64,000 nucleotides of DNA from positions 45,519 to 109,518 of the forward strand of contig JAWKHS010000022.1 of NCBI GenBank assembly GCA_041394705.1, read 5' to 3'. The notes beneath the pieces were generated by a model. It saw only the letters and a program-made list of their open reading frames with translations, did not search any database and was not told the DNA's origin. Origin of the DNA: Vicinamibacterales bacterium. Its GTDB lineage: Bacteria > Acidobacteriota > Vicinamibacteria > Vicinamibacterales > UBA2999. Of the stretch, positions 53,207 through 62,289 are shown piece after piece (the first letter of the stretch is position 1; every line of letters begins with the position of its first letter). The position numbers and the translations under genes are program-made.

Positions 53207-53212
53207 ATTCTA
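53207..53212 (-). promoter_or_regulatory. -10-like hexamer TAGAAT, leaderless start
   Basis: TAGAAT on the minus strand ends 6 bases before the GTG at 53200. Confidence 0.46.
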
Positions 53213-53384
53213 CGTGGGACGGCCGCTCGTCGGACGCCGGAACCTGTCGTGATTGAAAGGCGCCGGAGGCCCCGCCGATGACGCGCCGCCGCGGCGCCGA
53301 CTCTCGCAAGGCCGACCGCCCCTACGGCCCAGTCCGCGCCGCTGGCACGCCTCGCATGCGGACGGGCCGCCCGCGGTCTCGGGC

Positions 53385-53390
53385 TATAAT
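53385..53390 (+). promoter_or_regulatory. Probable -10 box TATAAT for the lactate permease operon
   Basis: A consensus TATAAT ends 56 bases upstream of the permease ATG at 53447. No good -35 hexamer is visible at 17 bases. Unlike many neighbours, this transcript would have a leader. Confidence 0.4.
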
Positions 53391-53446
53391 CCGCGCCCAC
53401 TGACGCCGCCCGCCGCGCGGCCCGTCCTCGGATCGGAGTGATGTAG

Positions 53447-55036
53447 ATGCAAGGACTCCCGGAACTGAGCGTTGGCCTCTGGCTCCTGGCGTGGCTGCCC
53501 ATCGTCGTCGTGCTCGTGCTCATGATGGCCTTCCGGATGAGCGGCGGGAAGGCCGGGGCGGTCGCGTGGGTGGTGTCCCTGCTGATCGGCGGGTACTTCT
53601 TCGGCGGCGACGCGCAACTGCTGGCGTCGGGCACCATCAAGGGCCTTTGGACCACAGTGTTCGTGCTCTACATCGTGTGGGGCGCCATGACCCTCTACAA
53701 CGTCGTGGAGGTGACCGGGAGCTTCAAGCAGATCGCGGCCACCTTCACCCAGCTCACCCACGGCAACAAGCTGCTCCAGCTCCTCGTCCTCGGCTGGGCG
53801 TTCCCGTCGTTCATCCAGGGCGTGTGCGGGTTCGGCGTGCCCGTGGCCGTGAGCGCGCCCCTGCTCGTGGGCCTGGGCTTCGATCCCATCGTGGCGGTGG
53901 TGACGGCGCTCATCGGCCATTCGTGGTCGGTGACGTTCGGGTCGCTCGGGTCGTCGTACTCGGTGCTCGTCAGGCTGACCGACCTGGATCCCACGCGCCT
54001 GGCGACCTTCGGCGCGCTGTTCCTGAGCATCTGCTGCGTGATGTGCGGCGTGACCATCGCCCACTACTACGCCGGGTGGCGGGGCGTGAAGGAATCGGCG
54101 CCGGCCACGATCGCGATCTCGCTCACGATGGTGGGCATCCTGAACGTCATGGCCAACCTGGTGACGCCCTACGTCGGCTCGTTCGTCGCGGGCATCGGCG
54201 GGCTGCTCGTCGGCGGACTCGTGGTCACCAGGTTCCCGGCCTACCGGCCGAAGGAGGCGGAGCCGCCTCACCCGGCCATGATCGGCGCGTTCCATCGCGC
54301 CTTCTCGGCGTACTACATCCTCATCGCGGTCGTGTTCGTGGTGTACCTGATTCCCCCGCTCAGGGCCTGGCTGAACGGCCTGTGGGAAGTCGGCATGCCC
54401 TTTCCAGAGACCCGCACGGCCTACGGCTACACGAACGCCGCCGTGAAGGTCTACGCCGGCATCCGGATGTTCACGGCGCCGGGCACGCTCATCTTCATCT
54501 CGGTGCTGCTGGCCTACGCCTTCTACCGGTCGATGTCCATGTGGCCGAGCGACGGCGGCCGCCAGGTGCTCCACCGCACCACCCGGCAGGCGATCGGCGC
54601 GACCCTGACCGTCATGACCATGAGCATGATGGCCGTGGTGATGATGGAGACCGGCATCACCAGCTACCTGGCCAACGGCATGGCCCGCTACTTCGGCGGC
54701 GCCTACGCGATCATGTCGCCGTTCATCGGCGTCCTGGGCGCGTTCATGACCGGGAGCAACACGAACTCGAACATCCTCTTCACCGGCCTGCAGCGCGAGG
54801 TGGCGGGGCTCCTGGCGATCAGCCCGTTCGTGATCCTGGGGCTGCAGACGACCGGCGGCGCCATCGGCAACATGTTCTGCCCGATGAACGTGGCGCTCGG
54901 CACCGGCGTGACCAACACCGTCGGCCGCGAGGGCGAGTGCCTCCGGGCCACCACGCTCTACACGGCCATCCAGTGCCTGACCGTCGGGATCCTGGCCTGG
55001 CTGATGCTCTACGTCTTCGCGCCGGGCATGCAGTAG
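53447..55036 (+). CDS. L-lactate permease (LctP) family transporter
   Basis: The 529-residue inner-membrane protein has about 13 transmembrane segments. Family landmarks are FPSFIQGVCGFGVPVAVSAP, a GHSWSVTFGSLG loop, and near the C-terminus GSNTNSNILFTGLQ and GAIGNMFCPMNV. It imports lactate or a related 2-hydroxy acid by proton symport. The small membrane protein at 55047 starts 10 bases after its stop and is probably co-translated. An aldehyde dehydrogenase follows. Confidence 0.94.
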   Translation: MQGLPELSVGLWLLAWLPIVVVLVLMMAFRMSGGKAGAVAWVVSLLIGGYFFGGDAQLLASGTIKGLWTTVFVLYIVWGAMTLYNVVEVTGSFKQIAATFTQLTHGNKLLQLLVLGWAFPSFIQGVCGFGVPVAVSAPLLVGLGFDPIVAVVTALIGHSWSVTFGSLGSSYSVLVRLTDLDPTRLATFGALFLSICCVMCGVTIAHYYAGWRGVKESAPATIAISLTMVGILNVMANLVTPYVGSFVAGIGGLLVGGLVVTRFPAYRPKEAEPPHPAMIGAFHRAFSAYYILIAVVFVVYLIPPLRAWLNGLWEVGMPFPETRTAYGYTNAAVKVYAGIRMFTAPGTLIFISVLLAYAFYRSMSMWPSDGGRQVLHRTTRQAIGATLTVMTMSMMAVVMMETGITSYLANGMARYFGGAYAIMSPFIGVLGAFMTGSNTNSNILFTGLQREVAGLLAISPFVILGLQTTGGAIGNMFCPMNVALGTGVTNTVGREGECLRATTLYTAIQCLTVGILAWLMLYVFAPGMQ

Positions 55037-55046
55037 GGAGCGGCAC

Positions 55047-55259
55047 ATGAGCAGCACGAACACCGCATCGGCGCAGCCGGCGAAAGCGCCGTCCTTCAAG
55101 CGCCAGTACAAGCTGCAGGGCATGATCGCGGGCGTGGTCCTCATGTGGATCGACTACGCCGTGATCTACCGCGGGCTGGTGAGCGGCGACGCGTCCCTCA
55201 TCACGGCCGGCATGGTCGTCATGCTCGGCGGAGCGGCGGTCGCGTACTACTTCGGGTGA
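55047..55259 (+). CDS. Small membrane protein downstream of lactate permease
   Basis: The 70-residue protein has a Lys/Ala-rich N-terminus (about 23 residues) and two transmembrane helices: MIAGVVLMWIDYAVIYRG and LITAGMVVMLGGAAVAYYFG. The permease stop lies 10 bases upstream and a GGGAGCGG site precedes the ATG. No family is recognised. A role as a small accessory subunit of the permease is an inference from position. Confidence 0.75.
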   Translation: MSSTNTASAQPAKAPSFKRQYKLQGMIAGVVLMWIDYAVIYRGLVSGDASLITAGMVVMLGGAAVAYYFG

Positions 55260-55373
55260 GAACGGTTCGGCGGCGCCGCGCGCTGCACGCCGCGACCGGA
55301 CGCCCCGTCGACCTCGACGTCCCAGGATCGGCAGGGGCTGCGTCCCACCGGCCGAAGATGGGATGCTAGAGGG

Positions 55374-56819
55374 ATGCACCAACTGCATTTCATCGGGGGA
55401 GAGCGGACGGCGGGCGCCAGCGGCGAGACGATTCCGGTGGTGGACCCGAGCACGGGCGAGCGGTTCGGCACGCTTGCGCGCGGCACGGCCGACGACGTGG
55501 CCAGGGCCGTCGCCGCCGCCCGGGCGGCCGTGGGCCCGGCCCTCGACGGCCCCTGGGGCCGTCTGTCGGCCGCCAACCGGGGCCGCCTCATGATGCGGCT
55601 CGCCCAGGCCGTGGCGGACCGCGCCGAGGAGCTCGCCCAGCTCGAAGCGCGCGACACGGGCAAGTCCCTCAAGACGGCGCGCGCCGACGCGACGGCCCTG
55701 GCCCGGTACTTCGAGTACTACGGCGGCGCCTGCGACAAGCTGCACGGCGAGACCCTGCCCTACGAGCCCGGCTACACCGTGCTCACGATCCGCGAGCCGC
55801 ACGGCGTCACGGCCCACATCATCCCGTGGAACTACCCGATGCAGATCTTCGGGCGGACCGTGGGCGCCTCGCTCGCCGCCGGCAACGCCTGCGTCGTGAA
55901 GCCGGCCGAGGACGCCAGCCTGTCGATCCTGCGGCTGGCGGAGCTGGCCGTGGAGGTGGGCTTCCCGCCGGGCGTCCTGAACGTGGTGACCGGCTACGGC
56001 CACGAGGCCGGCGCCGCGCTGACCGCGCACCACGGCGTGGACCACATCTCGTTCACGGGCTCCACCGTCACCGGCCGACTCGTGGCGGCCGCCGCGGCCG
56101 AGCGGCACTGCCCCGTCACGCTGGAGCTGGGCGGCAAGTCGCCGCAGATCGTCTTCGACGACGCGGACCTCGATGCCGCCCTGCCCGTGGTCGTCAACGC
56201 CATCGTCCAGAACGCGGGCCAGACCTGTTCGGCCGGGAGCCGCCTGCTCGTGCAGCGTGGCGTCTACGAGACGGTGCTCGACCGGCTGGCCGAGCGCTTC
56301 CGGGGCCTGCGCGCCGGCCCGCCGGCGCTCGAGCTCGAGATGGGCCCGCTCGTCAACGAGAAGCAGTTCGCGGTGGTGGATCGCTTCGTCCGCCAGGCCG
56401 AGGCGGCGCGCATCCCGGTGGCGGCCAGGGGCACCCTGCACCCGGAGGCCGCGGCCTCCGGCTACTACCACGCGGCCGTGCTCTTCCGCGACGTGCCCCC
56501 GGAGAGCGAGCTGGCGCAACGCGAGATCTTCGGGCCCGTGCTGGCCGCCATGCCCTTCGAGGACGAAGCCGAGGCGATCCGGCTGGCCAACGGCACCGAC
56601 TACGGACTCGTCGCCGGCCTCTGGACGCGGGACGGAGCACGACAGTTCCGGGTGGCCCGCAGCCTGCGATGCGGCCAGGTGTTCGTCAACAACTACGGGG
56701 CCGGCGGGGGCGTGGAGCTGCCCTTCGGCGGGGTGAAGTCCAGCGGCCACGGGCGGGAAAAGGGCTTCGAGGCGCTGCTCAGCTTCACCGTCCTGAAGAC
56801 CATCGCCTTCAAGCACTGA
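55374..56819 (+). CDS. NAD(P)-dependent aldehyde dehydrogenase
   Basis: The 481-residue cytoplasmic enzyme oxidises an aldehyde to the acid. Catalytic residues are N153 in PWNYP, E251 in LELGGKSP and C285 in GQTCSAGS; the cofactor loop is FTGSTVTG. The C-terminal FGGVKSSGHGREKG is typical of the superfamily. The substrate is unknown. It may extend the lactate-linked pathway upstream, but it has its own GATGCT hexamer 6 bases before the ATG. Confidence 0.95.
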   Translation: MHQLHFIGGERTAGASGETIPVVDPSTGERFGTLARGTADDVARAVAAARAAVGPALDGPWGRLSAANRGRLMMRLAQAVADRAEELAQLEARDTGKSLKTARADATALARYFEYYGGACDKLHGETLPYEPGYTVLTIREPHGVTAHIIPWNYPMQIFGRTVGASLAAGNACVVKPAEDASLSILRLAELAVEVGFPPGVLNVVTGYGHEAGAALTAHHGVDHISFTGSTVTGRLVAAAAAERHCPVTLELGGKSPQIVFDDADLDAALPVVVNAIVQNAGQTCSAGSRLLVQRGVYETVLDRLAERFRGLRAGPPALELEMGPLVNEKQFAVVDRFVRQAEAARIPVAARGTLHPEAAASGYYHAAVLFRDVPPESELAQREIFGPVLAAMPFEDEAEAIRLANGTDYGLVAGLWTRDGARQFRVARSLRCGQVFVNNYGAGGGVELPFGGVKSSGHGREKGFEALLSFTVLKTIAFKH

Positions 56820-56911
56820 CCGGCGCGGCCGTGGACCACGCCGGCCCCGGCGTGCGGTATGCTGGCACGCCGGCTGCGGATGGCGCAGCCCTGCCGAGGA
56901 TGATCGACTCC

Positions 56912-57370
56912 ATGCGATACGCCCGCTTGTTCATCTGCACCGTTCTCGCCGCCGCCGCCGTGTCCGCCGCCAGCCCTGCGTGGGCGCAGGCCGAACTGCG
57001 CTTCGGGGTGTGGGACAACACGACCAACCCCAACAACGTCATGACCTACGAGCCCTTCGAGAAGGGCGGCAGCAAGCTCACGGTCAGCAACCCGTCCAAG
57101 CCGGAGGATGCCTGGAGCTACGTGACGTTCTTCGACGGGGTGTTCCGGCCCGTCCAGGGGCAGCCGGGATCCGAGACGGCCGTCGAGCTCATCAACGGCA
57201 GCGGAAAGAGCATCCGCATCTACAACAAGCGCAACGGCGTGGTGTACCAGGTGGTGATCAACTCGTTGTCCGAGGACAACAACACCATCAGCAACGAGTA
57301 CATCCGGATGGACAAGGACGGCAAGATCACGGGCGTCTCGCACGTGACCTACGTCCGCCGCAAGAAGTAG
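56912..57370 (+). CDS. Secreted protein of unknown function
   Basis: The 152-residue exported protein has a signal peptide of 26 residues ending ASPAWAQA. The mature part is beta-rich and polar, with NNTISNEYIRMDKDGKITGV near the end. No family is recognised. The ATG at 56912 has GAGGA 11 bases upstream; an in-frame ATG at 56900 overlaps that site. A TATGCT hexamer lies at 56858-56863. It converges with the sensor kinase. Confidence 0.78.
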   Translation: MRYARLFICTVLAAAAVSAASPAWAQAELRFGVWDNTTNPNNVMTYEPFEKGGSKLTVSNPSKPEDAWSYVTFFDGVFRPVQGQPGSETAVELINGSGKSIRIYNKRNGVVYQVVINSLSEDNNTISNEYIRMDKDGKITGVSHVTYVRRKK

Positions 57371-57424
57371 ACGTCGACCCACCGGGCCCGGCGGCTGCCT
57401 GCGGCCGCCGGGACGTCCGTCCGT

Positions 57425-59143
57425 TCACGCCGCGGGCGCCGTGCCGGCGTCCGGCACGAGCGGCATCCGGATCGTGAAGGTGGTGCCCCGGCCCAGCGCC
57501 GACTCCACCGAGATGGCGCCGCCGTGGCGCTCCACCACGGCCCGCGCGAGCGCGAGGCCCTGGCCGGATCCCTGTCCCACGGGCTTGGTCGTGAAGAACG
57601 GATCGAAGGCCCGCGCCTGCACGTCGGCCGGCATGCCCGGACCGTCGTCCTCCACCTCCACCACGCACTCTGCGGCCGAGCACCGCGCCCGGATGGCAAT
57701 CCGGCCCTTGGTGTCGCGCTTCTCGCTGGCAATGGCGTGGGCGGCGTTGACGATCAGGTTCACGAACAGCTGGCCGCACTCCCCCGCCGAGCACTGGAAG
57801 GCCTCCGGCAGGTCGCCGTAGTCGGTGACGATCTCGGCCACGTACTTCCACTCGTTGCGCGTCAGCGTGATCGCGTTGTCCACGATGCGCCGCAGGTCCA
57901 CCAGCTCGCGATCGCTCTGCCCGGGGTGCGCGAACTCCTTGAGCGCGCGGACGATGCGGCTGACCCGGTCGATGCCCTCGATCGACTCCCGGATGGCCTG
58001 CGGGAACTCGGCCCGCACGTAGGCGAGGTCCGCTTCCACGTCCTCGGCCAGCAGGTCTCCCGCCACCGAGCGCCAGCGCGTCCAGGCGTCGATGTCGCCG
58101 CGGATGCGGTCCACGCCCTCGAGCAGCGACGTCACGTGGTGCAGGTTGTCGGCCAGGAACGTCAGGTTGTCGCCGACCAGCTGCAGCGGCGTGTTGATCT
58201 CGTGGGCCACGCCGGCCGCCAGGCCGCCGACCGCCTCCAGCCGGCGCAGGCGCTGCTGCTCCTCGTCGCGGACCTTCCGCTCGTTGATGTCGTGCAGCAT
58301 GCCGACGGCGCGCCGCGCCTGCCCGTCGTCGCCGCGGGCGACGACCTGGCCCTTGGCGTAGACCCACAGCGCGCGCCCGGTCGCGTAGTACAGCCGGAAC
58401 TCGCCGAGCACGACGTCCACGTCCTGCTGCGTCTCCACGCCCGACAGCGCGGCGCGGACCGCGGTCTGCTCCGCGGGATGGATGCGCTCGAGGAAGCGGT
58501 CCATCCGCTCGGTGGTGTCGTGGTCCAGCCCGAGGGCTTCCGCGAAGTGCGTGTTGAACTCGATGAGGCCGGTGTCGATGTTCCAGTCCCAGTAGGCGTC
58601 GCGGGTGCTCGCCAGGATCAGGCTCAGCCGCTGCTCGCTCACCGACAGCGCCTCGGCCTGATGGATGAACTCCGCCGCCTGCGCTTCCACGCGCATGCGG
58701 TGTTCCTCCATGTCGCTCAGCATCCGCTGGACGGCCTGGTCGCGCTGCTTGAGCCCGGTGGCGTCGCGGAGCACGGCCAGCACGCGGCCCTCCGGATCGG
58801 CGGGGACGGTCACGAGGGTGACCTCGCACGGCACCGCGTCGCCCTGCGCCGTCACGAAGTCCAGGTCGACGGGGGCCGAGCCGCCCTCGGCCATGTCGGC
58901 CAGCATCCCGCGGAACGCCGCCCACAGGTCGCGGCTGTCGGGGGCCACGAAGGTCTCGAGCGGCGTGCCGGCCAACCCGCCGCAGCCCAGGAGGCGGATG
59001 GCGGCGGCGTTCGCGTGGCAGACGCGCCCGTCCCGCGTCAACGTCACGAGCGCGTCGGGGACGGCGTCGAGCGTCGCCGGGTCCAGCCCGGCTCCCGCCC
59101 CGCGCGCGAGCACGTCGTCCCCGTCCTGGCGTCTGGCGTTCAT
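57425..59143 (-). CDS. Cytoplasmic PAS-domain sensor histidine kinase
   Basis: The 572-residue kinase has two PAS domains (about 20-135 and 168-290) joined by a coiled coil with QRMLSDMEEHRMRVEAQ. A HisKA domain carries the phosphorylated histidine H314 in AHEINTPL, and an HATPase_c domain has FVNLIVNAAHAI, DDGPGMP and GQGLALARAVVERHGG. No transmembrane segment is present, so it senses a cytoplasmic signal. No response regulator is adjacent, so it is an orphan kinase. It starts at ATG 59143. Confidence 0.92.
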   Translation of the reverse strand: MNARRQDGDDVLARGAGAGLDPATLDAVPDALVTLTRDGRVCHANAAAIRLLGCGGLAGTPLETFVAPDSRDLWAAFRGMLADMAEGGSAPVDLDFVTAQGDAVPCEVTLVTVPADPEGRVLAVLRDATGLKQRDQAVQRMLSDMEEHRMRVEAQAAEFIHQAEALSVSEQRLSLILASTRDAYWDWNIDTGLIEFNTHFAEALGLDHDTTERMDRFLERIHPAEQTAVRAALSGVETQQDVDVVLGEFRLYYATGRALWVYAKGQVVARGDDGQARRAVGMLHDINERKVRDEEQQRLRRLEAVGGLAAGVAHEINTPLQLVGDNLTFLADNLHHVTSLLEGVDRIRGDIDAWTRWRSVAGDLLAEDVEADLAYVRAEFPQAIRESIEGIDRVSRIVRALKEFAHPGQSDRELVDLRRIVDNAITLTRNEWKYVAEIVTDYGDLPEAFQCSAGECGQLFVNLIVNAAHAIASEKRDTKGRIAIRARCSAAECVVEVEDDGPGMPADVQARAFDPFFTTKPVGQGSGQGLALARAVVERHGGAISVESALGRGTTFTIRMPLVPDAGTAPAA

Positions 59144-59377
59144 GCCTGTGATTCCGCGTGCGCACACCCCGGCCGCGCTTCGACAGATCGAGCCCGGAGC
59201 GGCCGCCCGCCGAACCGGTAATCGGCCGGGTCGGCGGTGAGTTGCAGGCCAGCCAGGGCCTGCGTGAGCCCGGCGTGCAGATGCGCGCAGCTGCGTGCCT
59301 GGGCGGGCGGTGTCCCGCCGCCACACCGCGCTGGCGCGGATGTCAGTCGAGGCGGAGCGTCACGGCGGGACCGCGGC

Positions 59378-61126
59378 TCAGCGCATCGGCTTCGTCGTGT
59401 CGAAGACCGCCGGCGCCTGCGGGATGGCGGCGCCGTCGTGGCGCGGTTCGGAGGCGCCGAAGTGCACGCCGCCGGGACCGTCCATCACGGCCTGGCCGTA
59501 CCCGAACGTGCCGCTGCGCGGCTGGGCGACCTTCAGCAGGTGGCCGCGCGCCTGGAGCGCCGTGCGCGTGGCCTCGGGCACGAGCGCCTCGATGTCCACG
59601 TCGCAGCCCTCGAACGACCCCTTCGTGAAGCGGCCGGCCTCGAGCGCCTGCTGGATCGTGAAGCCGTGATCCACGATGTCCGACACGAACTGCGCGTGTG
59701 CCTGGCCCTGGTTCCAGCCGCCCATGATGCCGAACCCGATCTTCGTCTCGCCCTTCTCCATGAACGCCGGGATGATGGTGTGCAGCGGGCGCTTGCGCGG
59801 CGCGAGCGTGTTCGGCTGTCCTTCCTCCAGCGTGAACAGGCCGCCGCGGTTCTGCAGCATGAAGCCGGCGTCCGGCGGCACCATGCCCGAGCCGAAGCCG
59901 CTGTAGTTGCTCTGGATGAGCGACACGATGTTGCCGTCCTTGTCGACCACCGTCATGTAGATGGTGTCGCGGCCCTGCGCGTCGGTCACGCCGCTGAGGC
60001 GGCCGGGCCGCACGCTGCAGGCGGCGTGCGCCATGTCGATGAGCGTCGCGCGCTCGGCGGCCCGGCCCTTGTCGAGCATGGCGGCGGTGGGGATCGAGGA
60101 GAAACGCGGGTCGCCGACGTACTTCAGCATGTCGGCGTAGGCGAGCTTCTTGGCCTCGATCATGACGTGCATCGCGTCCGGGCTGTGGAATCCGAACTGG
60201 CCCAGCGGGAAGCGCTCCATGAGGTTCAGCATCATCAGGGCGGCCACGCCCTGCGTGTTGGGCCCGATCTCGTACACCGTCCAGCCGCGGTAGCCGGTCT
60301 TCACCGGCGTGACCCACTCCGGCTGGAACTCCGAGAGGTCGGCCGCCGTGAAGGTGCCGCCCTGTTCCTTCGAAATGGCCAGGATGGCCTCGGCCGTCGG
60401 GCCCGTGTAGTAGCCGTCGCGGCCGCGGTCGGCGATCCGCCGCAGCGACCGGGCCAGGTCCGGGTTCTTGAAGACCTCGCCGGCGCGCGGCGCGCGCGTG
60501 CCGTCAATCAGGTACGTCTTCCGCGAGTTCGGATGCGCGCTGTGCATCTTCACGGAGTTCGCCCAGCCGCGGGCCACCACTTCCATCACCGGGAACCCCG
60601 TCTCGGCGTAGTAGATGGCGGGCGCGAGGAGCTCGGAGAACGGCTTGGTGCCGAACTTCGCGCGCATCGCGTCCCAGCCCGCGACGACGCCGGGCACGGT
60701 CACCGAGTAGATGCCACGCTGCGGCATCTCGGTGAGGCCCTTGGCTTTCAGGAAGGCCGGCGTGAGGCCGCTCGGCGCCCACCCGCTCGAGTTGAGGCCG
60801 TGGACCGTGCCGGTCTTCGCCTCGTAGTAGAGGATGAAGAGGTCGCCGCCGATGCCGTTCCCGGTCGGCTCCATCAGCCCCATCGTGGCGTTGGCCGCGA
60901 TAGCCGCGTCGATGGCGTTGCCCCCGCGCTCCAGGATCTGCACGCCGGCCCGCGCCGCCAGGGGCTGGCTGGCCGCCACGATGCCGAGCGTGGTCGCCAC
61001 CACCGACCGTCCCACGACGGGAGGCGGCACCTTCGCCGCCTGGCGCCCGAAGGCCACCGCGCCCGCGCCACCCACGACTGCCACGACCGCCAGCACCGCC
61101 GCCGTCCTCGTCCGTGTCCGTCGCAT
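59378..61126 (-). CDS. Gamma-glutamyltransferase family protein, exported
   Basis: The 582-residue Ntn hydrolase of the gamma-glutamyltranspeptidase family has an N-terminal membrane anchor or signal (about 9-27). The catalytic Thr is most likely T388 in GRDTIYMTVVDKDGN, which aligns with the autoprocessing site where E. coli GGT has TTH; His is replaced by Tyr. The oxyanion region NYSGFGSGM is present. It may cleave gamma-glutamyl peptides or act as an acylase. The start has GGGAGG upstream. Confidence 0.93.
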   Translation of the reverse strand: MRRTRTRTAAVLAVVAVVGGAGAVAFGRQAAKVPPPVVGRSVVATTLGIVAASQPLAARAGVQILERGGNAIDAAIAANATMGLMEPTGNGIGGDLFILYYEAKTGTVHGLNSSGWAPSGLTPAFLKAKGLTEMPQRGIYSVTVPGVVAGWDAMRAKFGTKPFSELLAPAIYYAETGFPVMEVVARGWANSVKMHSAHPNSRKTYLIDGTRAPRAGEVFKNPDLARSLRRIADRGRDGYYTGPTAEAILAISKEQGGTFTAADLSEFQPEWVTPVKTGYRGWTVYEIGPNTQGVAALMMLNLMERFPLGQFGFHSPDAMHVMIEAKKLAYADMLKYVGDPRFSSIPTAAMLDKGRAAERATLIDMAHAACSVRPGRLSGVTDAQGRDTIYMTVVDKDGNIVSLIQSNYSGFGSGMVPPDAGFMLQNRGGLFTLEEGQPNTLAPRKRPLHTIIPAFMEKGETKIGFGIMGGWNQGQAHAQFVSDIVDHGFTIQQALEAGRFTKGSFEGCDVDIEALVPEATRTALQARGHLLKVAQPRSGTFGYGQAVMDGPGGVHFGASEPRHDGAAIPQAPAVFDTTKPMR

Positions 61127-61234
61127 ACGGCCTCCCACTCGCGCGTGATCCGCCCGCGCCACCGTCTGATCGCGGGAGTCTACACCCGGCGCCCGGGCCC
61201 GGACGTACAATCCGCGGCGCGTCCCGAGGTGCCC

Positions 61235-62272
61235 ATGCCCGTCCCCGTCCGATCCGTCCTCGCCGCCGCGATGCTCGCCGGACTCGCCCTTCCGTCCGGC
61301 GCGTGGGCCCAGTCTCAGCCGTCGGCGGCCCCCAGGAACGACCTGCCGCAGCCATATCGCACGACCCGGGACTGGGGACAGCTGCCGCCGGGCGTGAAAT
61401 GGGCGGCCGTGACCGCCATCGAACCCGCGCCGGACGGCACCATCTTCGTGGTCCACCGCTGCGTGGACAACTCGTGCGAGGGCCGCACGGAGCCGCCCAT
61501 CCTCGTGTTCGACGGGACGGGGCGGCTGCTCCGCAGCTTCGGGCAGGGGCTGTTCAACTTCCCCCACGGCGGCACGGTGGATCGGGACGGCAATCTCTGG
61601 ATGACCGACGCGCGCGGCGGCCACGGGATCGGGCACCAGGCCCTCAAGCTCAGCCCGACGGGTCGGGTGCTGATGACGCTGGGCACGAAAGGCGAGAGCG
61701 GCTCGGGCCCCCGCCACTTCGATCAGCCCACCGACGTGGTGGTGGCGCCCAATGGCGATCTCTTCGTGACCGACTCCCACCGCAACGGCCTCAACAACCG
61801 CGTCGTCCACTTCACGAAGGACGGCACGTACGTCGGCGAGTGGGGCACGAAGGGCTCGGGGCCCGGCCAGTTCAGCGAGCCGCATACGATCGCGATGGAC
61901 TCGCGCGGCCGTCTCTTCGTGGGCGACCGCGAGAACAACCGCATCCAGATCTTCGACCAGTCCGGGACGTTCCTGGCGGAGTGGCGGCAGTTCGGGCGGC
62001 CGAGCGGGATCGTGATCACGAAGGACGACACGATCTACGTGGCCGACTCCGAGTCCGGCGGCCGGGACACCGGCGCCCACGAGCTGCCCGGCATCAGGAA
62101 GGGCATCCGCATCGGCAGCGCCCGCACCGGCGAGGTCACGGCCTTCATCGAGGACATGGAACCGCTGGCCGTCGAGCACGCGGGCGCCGAGGGCGTCGGC
62201 GTGGATGCCGACGGCCACGTCTACGGCGGCGTCGTCCGGCGGCAGATGCTCGAGCGGCACGTGAGGAAGTAA
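61235..62272 (+). CDS. Exported NHL-repeat beta-propeller (peptidylglycine lyase-like)
   Basis: The 345-residue protein has a signal peptide ending GAWAQ. It has five or six NHL repeats such as FNFPHGGTVDRDGNLWMTDA, FDQPTDVVVAPNGDLFVTDS and FSEPHTIAMDSRGRLFVGDR. The fold resembles peptidyl-hydroxyglycine amidating lyase and NHL scaffold proteins; lyase activity is unproven. A TACAAT hexamer lies at 61206-61211 and a GAGG site before the ATG. The next gene begins 17 bases later and is co-transcribed. Confidence 0.9.
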   Translation: MPVPVRSVLAAAMLAGLALPSGAWAQSQPSAAPRNDLPQPYRTTRDWGQLPPGVKWAAVTAIEPAPDGTIFVVHRCVDNSCEGRTEPPILVFDGTGRLLRSFGQGLFNFPHGGTVDRDGNLWMTDARGGHGIGHQALKLSPTGRVLMTLGTKGESGSGPRHFDQPTDVVVAPNGDLFVTDSHRNGLNNRVVHFTKDGTYVGEWGTKGSGPGQFSEPHTIAMDSRGRLFVGDRENNRIQIFDQSGTFLAEWRQFGRPSGIVITKDDTIYVADSESGGRDTGAHELPGIRKGIRIGSARTGEVTAFIEDMEPLAVEHAGAEGVGVDADGHVYGGVVRRQMLERHVRK

Positions 62273-62289
62273 GGACGGAGGAGAAGGCC

